DNA from: Cognatishimia activa
GTDB taxonomy: Bacteria > Pseudomonadota > Alphaproteobacteria > Rhodobacterales > Rhodobacteraceae
DNA length: 64,000 nucleotides
Reading direction: 5' to 3'
NCBI RefSeq assembly: GCF_017798205.1
Contig: NZ_CP060010.1
Location: 124,001 to 188,000 of the forward strand
The translations under genes were made by a program, and so were the position numbers. Of this stretch, positions 25,468 to 33,196 are shown one piece after another. Each line of letters opens with the position of its first letter. The stretch's first letter is position 1. Under the pieces are notes generated by a model. That model ran no database searches. It was not told where the DNA came from and saw only the letters and a program-made list of their open reading frames with translations.

Positions 25468-26834
25468 CTTTGGCCCGAGGCTCTCAGGTTCACCATTATC
25501 TGTCGCCAGAAGCGCCACATTAGCAAAACGGCTGCGCAGGCCAGCCCCGCAACCAACCCAAACCAGACGCCAACCCCTTCAAGCTCGAGCGGGAAACCCA
25601 ACGTGTAGCCGATGCTGACGCCCACCAGCCAATAGCTGACGGCAGCGAGGATCATCGGCCATTTCGTGTCCAGCACCCCGCGCAAAAGCCCCAAAGCCAT
25701 GGCCTGCGCGCCGTCCACAAATTGGAACAGTGCGGCCAGCAACATGAGCTTGGCGCCCAAAATAACAACGGCTTCATAGTTTGGATCATCCGAAGTCAGG
25801 AACAACCCAATCAGAGTCTGAGGGATGGTCACCATGACTGTCACTGCGACAACCGAAAACCCAAGGCTCATCCAAATCGCCATCCGCGCGCCCCGCGCAA
25901 GGTGGTCATAGTCTTTGCGTCCCAAGGCATTGCCCGCCCGCACCGTTGCTGCGCTCGACAGGCCAAGGTGCATCATAAAGGCAAGCCCTGCGATATTGAT
26001 GGCAATGCCATGGGCCACCAATGGGACAGTCCCAAGCCAGCCCATCATGGTCGTGCTAAACGCAAAGAGCGTCACTTCGGACAAAGCCGTCAACCCAATC
26101 GGAAGCCCGACACGGAACACCTTGGCCAGGACTTCGCCGTCAGCTTTCCAGATCCGCTGGAACATCGCATGCTCTGGCAGCACTTTCAGCGCATAGATCA
26201 CAACGCCCGCAATCGACACCACCTGCACCACTAAAGACGCTATTGCCGCGCCGACGATCCCAAGCTCTGGCGCTCCGAATTTGCCGAAGATCAGCACGTA
26301 GTTCACGGCCGCATTTACCAAAGCGGCCAGAACGGTGATCCAAAACACTACACGCGTGCGTTCCAGTGCGGCGAGGTAGCTTTTCAGAACATTGGTCAAA
26401 AGCGCGGGCAGCAAACCAAAGACAACGATCCGCAAATAAAGCTGCGCCTGATCCGCAAGATCCGGTTGTTGCCCAATGGCTTTAAGCACCGGAGCGGACC
26501 ACCAGAACAGAGGAAAAATCAGCAACGCATAGCCAACAGACAGCCACATCCCCATCCGCGTGATCCGTCGGATTTGAATATCGTCATCCGTCGCATCTGC
26601 CTCAGCCACCATCGGCATCACGGCAATGGCAAACCCCGATCCCAAGATGAATGTCACGAAAAACAAGGTGCTTCCCAGAACAGCCGCCGCCAAAGCCTCT
26701 GCCGAATAGCGGCCCAACATCGCCGTATCCGTCATGCCAATCGCAAACTGCGCCAGATGGCCGCCGATCAACGGCAGTCCCAGCACCAAAAGGGCCCGAA
26801 AATGGCCCCGATAACTCATAACCTTGTGTTCCAT
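25464..26834 (-). CDS. MATE-family multidrug/toxin exporter (NorM type)
   Basis: A 456-residue membrane protein with about twelve hydrophobic segments arranged as two related halves. MATE features include LPLIGGHLAQFAIGMTDTAMLGRYS near 19-43 (two adjacent parts) and the second-half counterpart LPIGLTALSEVTLFAFSTTMMGW. Members export cationic drugs or metabolites in exchange for sodium or protons. I chose ATG 26834 (MEHKVMSYRG, AAGGG upstream); an internal ATG at 26819 is also possible. It is divergent from parE, and its end overlaps the preceding convergent gene. Confidence 0.9.
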   Translation of the reverse strand: MEHKVMSYRGHFRALLVLGLPLIGGHLAQFAIGMTDTAMLGRYSAEALAAAVLGSTLFFVTFILGSGFAIAVMPMVAEADATDDDIQIRRITRMGMWLSVGYALLIFPLFWWSAPVLKAIGQQPDLADQAQLYLRIVVFGLLPALLTNVLKSYLAALERTRVVFWITVLAALVNAAVNYVLIFGKFGAPELGIVGAAIASLVVQVVSIAGVVIYALKVLPEHAMFQRIWKADGEVLAKVFRVGLPIGLTALSEVTLFAFSTTMMGWLGTVPLVAHGIAINIAGLAFMMHLGLSSAATVRAGNALGRKDYDHLARGARMAIWMSLGFSVVAVTVMVTIPQTLIGLFLTSDDPNYEAVVILGAKLMLLAALFQFVDGAQAMALGLLRGVLDTKWPMILAAVSYWLVGVSIGYTLGFPLELEGVGVWFGLVAGLACAAVLLMWRFWRQIMVNLRASGQS

Positions 26835-26927
26835 GCCACAACCCTTAGGAGTCACACGCAATCTTGGCAAGTACAGGAACGACGAAGACACTGTCGTGTT
26901 TTGACAGCAGATCGCGGGCGGCGAAAC

Positions 26928-26936
26928 TTATCCACA
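26928..26936 (+). promoter_or_regulatory. Perfect DnaA-box sequence upstream of parE
   Basis: TTATCCACA matches the DnaA-box consensus exactly and lies 83 bases before the parE start. A TTGACA at 26901-26906 upstream may be a -35 element. One 9-mer in 64 kb can occur by chance, so function is uncertain. Confidence 0.35.
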
Positions 26937-27018
26937 GACCGCCGCGCCGCCCTTGCTCAAAGCGGGCTTGGGTGAAATAGTAGAGCCAATCAAAGACAGA
27001 TCAGAGCAGCAGATCCAT

Positions 27019-28980
27019 ATGGCCAACGACCTTCTTGCGGAAACCGAAACTGAGTCCACCTATGACGCGTCCTCCATTGACGTGCTTGACGGCCTTGAAG
27101 CGGTCCGCAAACGCCCCGGCATGTATATCGGCGGCACCGACGAGCGCGCGTTGCACCATATGGCCGCCGAGATCATCGACAACTCGATGGACGAAGCCGT
27201 GGCTGGGTTTGCGACGCGGATCGAGGTCACTCTGCTGGCGGATCACTCACTGAAAGTCGTGGACAACGGGCGCGGCATTCCAATTGATCCGCATCCCAAG
27301 TTCCCCGACAAATCAGCACTCGAGGTGATCTTCACCGAGCTCCACGCGGGCGGCAAATTTTCGGGCAAAGCCTATGAGACCTCGGGTGGTCTGCATGGCG
27401 TCGGCTCCACCGTGGTGAATGCGCTGTCTGACAGCCTGATCGTCGAGGTCGCTAAGAACAAAGAAGTCTATCAACAAAGCTTCGTGCGCGGCGTGCCACA
27501 GGGCAAACTGGAGAAAATCGGCACCACGCCAAATCGGCGCGGCACGACGGTGACCTTCCACGCAGACGATCAGATCTTTGGCAGCCACCGGTTCAAACCC
27601 AAGCGGCTGTTTACGTTGGTGCGCTCTAAGGCTTACCTCTTCTCTGGCGTCGAGATCCGCTGGAAAAGCGAAATCGACGACGGCGAAACACCGGTCGAAG
27701 CCACCTTCCACTTCCCCGGAGGCCTCTCGGACTATCTGACCGAGACGCTGGGCACTGCGACCTCTTATGCCGACGCGCCTTTCGCAGGCAAAGTACAGTT
27801 CAAAGAGAAGTTCAACGAAGCCGGCTATGTAGAATGGGCGATCAACTGGACGCCTTCACGTGACGGCTTCATCCAGTCCTATTGCAACACCGTCCCCACG
27901 CCCGAAGGCGGCACCCATGTTACTGGTTTCTGGGCCGCGATCCTGAAGGGCATCAAGGCCTACGGAGAACTCGTCGGCAACAAAAAGGCCGCACAGATCA
28001 CGCGGGACGATCTGTTGACGGGCGGCTGCGCCTTGGTCAGCTGTTTCATCGCGGATCCGGCCTTTGTGGGCCAGACCAAAGATCGCCTTAGCACCGAGTC
28101 CGCCAATAAAATGGTGGAAAACTCGGTTCGCGACCACTTCGACAACTGGCTAGCGGCGGATACGAAATCCGCAGGTGCGATCCTCGATTTCCTCGTCCTG
28201 CGCGCCGAGGAACGCCTGCGCCGCCGTCAGGAAAAAGAAACCCAACGGAAGTCCGCAACCAAGAAACTCCGCCTGCCCGGCAAGCTGGTGGATTGTTCGG
28301 CAAGCAACCGCGACGGCACCGAGCTGTTTATTGTCGAGGGTGACTCCGCGGGCGGCTCGGCCAAAATGGCGCGCAACCGTAAGACACAGGCGCTCTTGCC
28401 CCTGCGGGGTAAGATCCTGAACGTGCTCGGCGCGGCGAGCTCGAAACTCGGGTCCAATGCCGAAATCAACGACCTCTCCCAAGCGCTCGGCGTCGGGCTG
28501 GGCAGCCGTTTCAACGTCGATGATCTGCGCTATGACAAGATCATCATCATGACCGACGCGGATGTGGACGGCGCGCATATCGCCTCGCTGCTCATGACGT
28601 TCTTCTTCACCCAGATGCGCCCGATGATTGACCAAGGACATCTGTATCTGGCCTGCCCGCCCCTCTTCCGCCTGACCCAAGGCGCCAAGCGCGTCTATTG
28701 CATCGACGAGGCCGAACGCGACGCCTATTTGGAAAAAGGCCTTGGCGGTAAAGGCAAAATTGATGTGTCCCGCTTTAAAGGTCTGGGCGAGATGGACGCG
28801 AAGGATTTGAAAGAGACCACCATGGACCCCGCGTCACGCAAATTGATCCGCGTGACGATTGACGAGGACAACCCGGGCGAAACCGGAGACCTTGTCGAGC
28901 GATTGATGGGCAAGAAACCGGAGAAGCGGTTTGAGTACATCCAAGAAAACGCGCGGTTTGTGGAGGAGTTGGATGTTTGA
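27019..28980 (+). CDS. parE: DNA topoisomerase IV subunit B
   Basis: The ATPase subunit of topoisomerase IV, which separates replicated chromosomes. The 654 residues show the GHKL ATPase (LEAVRKRPGMYIGG near 26-39, EIIDNSMDEAVAGFA, VVDNGRGIPID and GGLHGVGSTVVNALS), the transducer, and the TOPRIM domain (FIVEGDSAGGSAKMARN, MTDADVDGAHIASLLM). The C-terminus PEKRFEYIQENARFVEELDV fits ParE rather than GyrB, and there is no GyrB-type insert. ATG 27019 (MANDLLAETE) is chosen over the frame opening at 26953. The ribosome site is weak. Confidence 0.96.
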   Translation: MANDLLAETETESTYDASSIDVLDGLEAVRKRPGMYIGGTDERALHHMAAEIIDNSMDEAVAGFATRIEVTLLADHSLKVVDNGRGIPIDPHPKFPDKSALEVIFTELHAGGKFSGKAYETSGGLHGVGSTVVNALSDSLIVEVAKNKEVYQQSFVRGVPQGKLEKIGTTPNRRGTTVTFHADDQIFGSHRFKPKRLFTLVRSKAYLFSGVEIRWKSEIDDGETPVEATFHFPGGLSDYLTETLGTATSYADAPFAGKVQFKEKFNEAGYVEWAINWTPSRDGFIQSYCNTVPTPEGGTHVTGFWAAILKGIKAYGELVGNKKAAQITRDDLLTGGCALVSCFIADPAFVGQTKDRLSTESANKMVENSVRDHFDNWLAADTKSAGAILDFLVLRAEERLRRRQEKETQRKSATKKLRLPGKLVDCSASNRDGTELFIVEGDSAGGSAKMARNRKTQALLPLRGKILNVLGAASSKLGSNAEINDLSQALGVGLGSRFNVDDLRYDKIIIMTDADVDGAHIASLLMTFFFTQMRPMIDQGHLYLACPPLFRLTQGAKRVYCIDEAERDAYLEKGLGGKGKIDVSRFKGLGEMDAKDLKETTMDPASRKLIRVTIDEDNPGETGDLVERLMGKKPEKRFEYIQENARFVEELDV

Positions 28981-28981
28981 T

Positions 28982-30058
28982 TTACAGTCGATCAAACAAA
29001 CCTCTAGGTGAGTTTTTAAGATAGTCGCTGTCTTGAATATACTCACCCAAGATCGATGCCAGAGCGTTTTCATCTAGTGCTCTACCGATTGATTGATCGT
29101 TGAATTTCAGCACCCGAACCGCCTTGTGTTCCCTTTGACGTCCATCCACATACTTTGTCGCGAGCTGAACGGTTATTTTGTCATCCTGACCAAACGATAG
29201 ATCATGTCTGTCAACTTTGTTCCAAAAGTCTTGGTCCTCGACGGCAAAAAGAACGGATTTTTGGTCGCCGATCCGCCCTTTCCACTTACGAGTTTCTTGA
29301 TCTCGTTTTTCCAATACGGGCGACGTGACAGTCAGTTCAACAATCGAAACATCCCAATGCTCATTAGGGCTTTCATCTTTTTCAGGTTTTTGGGGTCGAA
29401 TGGCGCGCTCAGGAAAACCACTGCGCGGAATGGGTGGCGATCCTGTATTTTCAAATTCAATAGCAGAGACATCCATCTCTGAAATGCATTTCTCAAAAAG
29501 TTCGGCTTGAGCGCTGGTAAGTTCGTAGCGAGCCTTTAATGAAATGCCCAAGCTGTCCAACTGATCTCTCGGCGCCTCCAATACGGAGGCGGCGGAGTCT
29601 ACGAATATTTCTTCAACTTTCTCGCACAGTTTTTCAATAGCTTCTGCCTCAAGCTCTTCGATTTCTTTTTTGCTTTTTTGAAGTTCCGCTTTGTCATGAT
29701 ATTCACGCACAACGTCTGCAGCGATCGCAGCAGGCTCCTGGCCAGTCAATTCTTTGATTACTGACTTAGCTATGTCTGTTTCAAGCATTTGAACAATTGA
29801 CCAAAAAACGGCCCAACTACCTCCAACACCAATCGCTGAGATCTTTGCTCCTTTGACCACAACCTTGAGTATTTGGCGTATGCTTCCAGATTCTGGTGCC
29901 GCGACTACTAGAACGACGACTATGTCGCCTCCAAACAACTCATCGTTCAGAGTATCAATAATCCTTTGCGTGGACAGTGCAGACGCTACAAATGTATCTA
30001 CACTTACGTGATGTTCGGGAACGTGAAAACGTACGCTAATTTGTTTCAAGAAATGCAA
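28982..30058 (-). CDS. AT-rich orphan gene, unknown protein with central membrane-like segment
   Basis: A 358-residue protein I cannot assign. The N-terminal part (VSVDTFVASALSTQRIIDTLNDELFGGD) is followed by a hydrophobic stretch around 45-90 containing KISAIGVGGSWAVFWSIV and LTGQEPA, then a charged coiled coil near 120-150 (LQKSKKEIEELEAEAIEKL). A beta-rich C-terminal domain has VSIVELTVTSPVLEKRD and DKITVQLATKYV. Its base composition is visibly AT-richer than its neighbours, and it ends one base from the parE stop, so it looks like a transferred islet gene. The TTG at 30058 is a poor start. A frame from ATG 30077 (MKKIFKVAFLETN) runs out after 13 residues over the same spot, so a 5' frameshift is possible. 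Confidence 0.6.
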   Translation of the reverse strand: MHFLKQISVRFHVPEHHVSVDTFVASALSTQRIIDTLNDELFGGDIVVVLVVAAPESGSIRQILKVVVKGAKISAIGVGGSWAVFWSIVQMLETDIAKSVIKELTGQEPAAIAADVVREYHDKAELQKSKKEIEELEAEAIEKLCEKVEEIFVDSAASVLEAPRDQLDSLGISLKARYELTSAQAELFEKCISEMDVSAIEFENTGSPPIPRSGFPERAIRPQKPEKDESPNEHWDVSIVELTVTSPVLEKRDQETRKWKGRIGDQKSVLFAVEDQDFWNKVDRHDLSFGQDDKITVQLATKYVDGRQREHKAVRVLKFNDQSIGRALDENALASILGEYIQDSDYLKNSPRGLFDRL

Positions 30059-30136
30059 CCTTAAATATTTTTTTCATTATTGGGTGGGTTTTGTAGAACG
30101 TCAATCTTCAAGGTTTTCAATTGTGTTGGCTCTAAA

Positions 30137-30174
30137 GGGCAACGCCCGCTCATGGGGGCGGTCGGGCGCTGCCC
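30137..30174. repeat. GC-rich inverted repeat in the gap before the entericidin gene
   Basis: GGGCAACGCCCG (30137-30148) pairs with CGGGCGCTGCCC (30163-30174) with one mismatch. It stands in the intergenic stretch 30059-30281, which otherwise shows no gene apart from AT-rich sequence next to the orphan gene. It may be a terminator or a dispersed palindromic element. Confidence 0.5.
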
Positions 30175-30281
30175 GAGCCGCAAGCGGCACTGGCAATTCA
30201 TAACAACGCACCCAAAACTTGAGCTTCCCCTCCATTCGCACTAAATCTATGTTGCACCTACGAAATCAACTGGACCAACCC

Positions 30282-30398
30282 ATGACGCGCATTCTGATCA
30301 TCACCGCTCTCTTTGCTCTGACCGCCTGCGAGACCATCGAAGGTGCTGGCCGCGACATCTCTGCTGCGGGCAATGCTATTTCCAACGCGGCGAAGTAG
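30282..30398 (+). CDS. Entericidin A/B-like small lipoprotein
   Basis: A 38-residue lipoprotein precursor starting MTRILIITALFALTACETIE. A short hydrophobic signal ends in the lipobox LTAC with the lipidated Cys16, followed by the amphipathic tail EGAGRDISAAGNAISNAAK, which is the entericidin pattern (G-x-G-x-D-I/V-x-x-A-G-x-A-I). Entericidins are small membrane lipoproteins, in E. coli linked to a bacteriolytic toxin-antidote pair. Here there is only one copy. The stop codon TAG is part of the palindromic repeat that follows. The gene is short enough to be missed by routine gene calling. Confidence 0.8.
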   Translation: MTRILIITALFALTACETIEGAGRDISAAGNAISNAAK

Positions 30399-30475
30399 GG
30401 TGGGTTTCTAACCCACCACTCGGGCGTTTGCCTTGACCACCAACGCAGCATTGGTGGGGTGAAACCCCACCCTAC
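30395..30475. repeat. Palindromic GTAGGGTGGG-type repeat pair (bidirectional terminator candidate)
   Basis: Two inverted copies of a 23-base unit face each other: one starts GTAGGGTGGGTTTC at 30395-30417, and its complement ends CCCCACCCTAC at 30453-30475. Each unit is itself a hairpin (GGTGGGTTTCTAACCCACC; GGTGGGGTGAAACCCCACC). The TAG in the first unit is the stop of the entericidin gene, and the TAG in the second, on minus, is the stop of puuD. It resembles REP-like dispersed elements. Confidence 0.75.
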
Positions 30476-31695
30476 GAGCCGGCGTTGAACCAAGCCACGA
30501 CCTTCGCGCGTTCGGCCTCTTCCATCCAGCTCACATTTGCGGGCGGCATGGCGTGGGTCGCCCCTGACTGCACATAAATCGCCTGCGCATGGGCGGCGAT
30601 TTCTCCGGGGGTTTCCAAAATCACCCCTTTAGGCGCGCGGTGGATGCCGTCAAAAAACGGCTCGCGCGCGTGGCACATGGAACAGCGGCCCAGCACGATA
30701 TCGGTGACCTCGTCAAACCCCTCGGCCTGCGCGAACCGCTGGCCCTCCGGTGGGATCGCGGCCTCGGTCTCTTCTAACGTGCGTCCCGACATCCCCGCCG
30801 TGCTCAGCCACATGATCAGAATGAACAGGATCGCGGTCACGCACCACGTCCACCATTTCATCCCGCCCCGCGCATGCATGGTGTTAAAGAAATGCCGGAT
30901 CGTGACGCCCATCAGGAAGACCAAAGCGGCAATCACCCAGTTGTATTCCGTTGCAAAGGCCAGCGGGTAGTGGTTTGACAACATGAGGAAAATCACCGGC
31001 AGCGTCAGGTAGTTGTTATGCGTGCTGCGCAGTTTCGCGATCTTGCCGTATTTGGGATCAGGCTTCCGTCCTGCCTTCAAATCCGCCACTACGATCCGCT
31101 GGTTCGGCATGATGATGAAGAACACATTGGCCGTCATGATCGTCGCCGTGAACGCCCCCAGATGCAGCATCATGGCGCGGCCCGTAAAGACTTGGTTGAG
31201 GCCCCAGCCCATGACCACCAAGAGGCAGAACAAGAGGAACATCAGAAGCGTCGGATATTCCTTCATGCCTGAGCGACAGAGGAAGTTATAGATCAACCAA
31301 CCGATCGACAGAGACCCTGCCGAGATCAGGATGCCTTGGAACAGGGTGATATCGCTTTTGTGGCTATCGACCAGATAAAGCTCGCCGCCGACCCAATAGA
31401 TGACCATGAGAAGCGCAAAGCCCGAGAGCCAGGTCGAATAGCTCTCCCATTTGAACCATGTGAGGTGGTCGGGCATCTCGCTGGGCGCCACGAGGTATTT
31501 GCGGACGTGGTAAAAGCCGCCGCCGTGCACCTGCCATTCTTCTCCATCCGCGCCGCCGAGGTCTCCGTCCCGGCGCAGACCGAGGTCCAACGCAATGAAA
31601 TAAAACGAAGATCCGATCCAGGCGATGGCGGTGATCACATGCACCCAGCGCACGGCAAAGCCGATCCATTCCCAGATGATTGGCAGTTCAAACAT
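30472..31695 (-). CDS. puuD: Membrane-bound urate hydroxylase with C-terminal cytochrome c domain
   Basis: PuuD oxidises urate to 5-hydroxyisourate and passes electrons to the respiratory chain through a fused cytochrome. The 407-residue protein has about eight membrane segments starting WIGFAVRWVHVITAIAWIGS, with conserved histidines, and ends in a cytochrome c domain with the haem motif CSMCH (near residue 345) and the axial Met in ATHAMPPANV. AAGGAG precedes ATG 31695. The stop lies within the palindromic repeat. It is divergent from the LysR gene, and the neighbours provide the next steps of urate breakdown. Confidence 0.95.
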   Translation of the reverse strand: MFELPIIWEWIGFAVRWVHVITAIAWIGSSFYFIALDLGLRRDGDLGGADGEEWQVHGGGFYHVRKYLVAPSEMPDHLTWFKWESYSTWLSGFALLMVIYWVGGELYLVDSHKSDITLFQGILISAGSLSIGWLIYNFLCRSGMKEYPTLLMFLLFCLLVVMGWGLNQVFTGRAMMLHLGAFTATIMTANVFFIIMPNQRIVVADLKAGRKPDPKYGKIAKLRSTHNNYLTLPVIFLMLSNHYPLAFATEYNWVIAALVFLMGVTIRHFFNTMHARGGMKWWTWCVTAILFILIMWLSTAGMSGRTLEETEAAIPPEGQRFAQAEGFDEVTDIVLGRCSMCHAREPFFDGIHRAPKGVILETPGEIAAHAQAIYVQSGATHAMPPANVSWMEEAERAKVVAWFNAGS

Positions 31696-31787
31696 GGCGC
31701 GACTCCTTCATGCGCACTCTACCGAGCTTGCGGATTATCTTCCATTGCCATAGAAAGGCGAGAAGTTTCAAAAATAGCAAGTAAATC

Positions 31788-32699
31788 ATGTCCTATATCG
31801 ACAATATCCGTACCTTTGTCCGTGTCTACGAGCTTGGCAATATGTCCGCAGCCGCGCGGGATCAGCGGATCTCGGCGGCGGTGGCCTCCTCGCGGATTTC
31901 GCAATTGGAGGATTACCTGAATGTGCGCCTGTTCCAGCGCACGACGCGGCAGTTGAATGCGACCGAACAGGGGCATATTTTCTATAGCGGGGCCGTGAAG
32001 GTTTTGGAGGCGATTGATGAGGCTGAGGCTGCGGTCAATTCCGTCACGGATAACCCGCGTGGGTCTTTGTTTGTTGCGGCGCCATTGGGGATTGGGCGAC
32101 GGTTGATTGCGCCGCAAATCCCTGCCTTTAAAGAAGAATATCCGCTGATCAACGTGCGCTTGCGCCTGTCTGATCGCAAGCTTGATCTGACCGCAGAGGG
32201 TCTGGATATCGCCTTTTACCTCGGCCTGCCCGAAGACAGCGCTCTTAGGGTGCGCAAGATCGCGGATTGCCCGCGTTTGCTTTGTGCCGCGCCGGATTAT
32301 CTGAAACGCAAAGGGCAGCCGAAATCACCGGACGAGCTGACCGATGGCACCCATGACTGTCTGAATTTGCGCTATCCGGGGGCTCCGGAATTTCAGTGGC
32401 CTTTGCAGGTCGATGGTGAGACCCAGCGCTTTGCCGTCGCGGGCCCGTTTGAGACGGATGACGGTGATGTGCTCACGCAATGGGCGCTTGAGGGCCATGG
32501 GATCATTATGAAACCGACCTTTGAAGTCGCCGACCACTTGGCGTCGGGCGCTTTGGTACCGGTGCTGACGGAAACCCCACCCGTGCCGATCCAACTTGGC
32601 TGCCTGTACACACACCGTCGCCACCAAGATCCCAAGACGCGGCTTTTCATCGACCACATGGCGCAGCATGTGGCGCAGAGCCTGCCGAAAGCAGATTAA
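31788..32699 (+). CDS. LysR-family transcriptional regulator of the urate cluster
   Basis: A 303-residue LysR regulator: an N-terminal winged HTH (FVRVYELGNMSAAARDQRIS, then ASSRISQLEDYLNVRLFQRTTRQL, about 10-55) and a C-terminal periplasmic-binding-like effector domain (AAPLGIGRRLIAPQIPAF, EGLDIAFYLGLP). It is divergent from puuD across 92 bases and convergent with uraH, whose stop overlaps its own (TTAA). By position it probably controls the urate genes in response to urate or a breakdown product. No clear T-N11-A operator could be fixed by eye. Confidence 0.9.
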   Translation: MSYIDNIRTFVRVYELGNMSAAARDQRISAAVASSRISQLEDYLNVRLFQRTTRQLNATEQGHIFYSGAVKVLEAIDEAEAAVNSVTDNPRGSLFVAAPLGIGRRLIAPQIPAFKEEYPLINVRLRLSDRKLDLTAEGLDIAFYLGLPEDSALRVRKIADCPRLLCAAPDYLKRKGQPKSPDELTDGTHDCLNLRYPGAPEFQWPLQVDGETQRFAVAGPFETDDGDVLTQWALEGHGIIMKPTFEVADHLASGALVPVLTETPPVPIQLGCLYTHRRHQDPKTRLFIDHMAQHVAQSLPKAD

Positions 32700-33049
32700 C
32701 TGCCGCGATAGGTGGAATAGCCGTAAGGCGACAACAGAAGCGGTACGTGATAATGCGCAGCGTCGCTCATACCAAAGCGGATGGGCACGGCATCCAGAAA
32801 CAGAACATCCTCAGAGGCTTGTCCGCTGTTCCTGAGGTAATCTCCAGCCTCAAAAACCAACTCATAGCTACCCGTCGCGAATTCGCTTTCAGGCAGGATC
32901 GGTGAATCTGTGCGGCCATCGTCATTGGTCACCGCCTGCGCGATCTCTTCTCGGCCTACGCCGGTCAAACGATAGAGCGTGATCCGAATGCCTTCGGCCG
33001 GGCAACCTTTGGCCGTGTCCAAGACATGTGTCGTAAGATATCCGCTCAT
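32696..33049 (-). CDS. uraH: 5-Hydroxyisourate hydrolase (transthyretin-like)
   Basis: Opens 5-hydroxyisourate to OHCU, the second step of urate breakdown. The 117-residue protein has the family markers: LTTHVLDTAKGCPAEGIRI (His and Asp of the active site) near 5-23, RTDSP near 46-50, and the C-terminal HYHVPLLLSPYGYSTYRGS with the YRGS signature. AAGGAT precedes ATG 33049. It is divergent from the puuE-uraD fusion, so both may be controlled from the 147-base gap between them. Confidence 0.97.
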   Translation of the reverse strand: MSGYLTTHVLDTAKGCPAEGIRITLYRLTGVGREEIAQAVTNDDGRTDSPILPESEFATGSYELVFEAGDYLRNSGQASEDVLFLDAVPIRFGMSDAAHYHVPLLLSPYGYSTYRGS

Positions 33050-33196
33050 ATTTTCATCCTTTTCACCCTACTCGGGTCTATCCTGATCCGATCCGACAAA
33101 CCTACTGTACAGACGCGAATGTCTCTTTCAAAATACTCCTGAAAATAAATCCTTTCGACCTGCGCTAGAAGGGAAGAAACAAGAGGGACATTGGGC

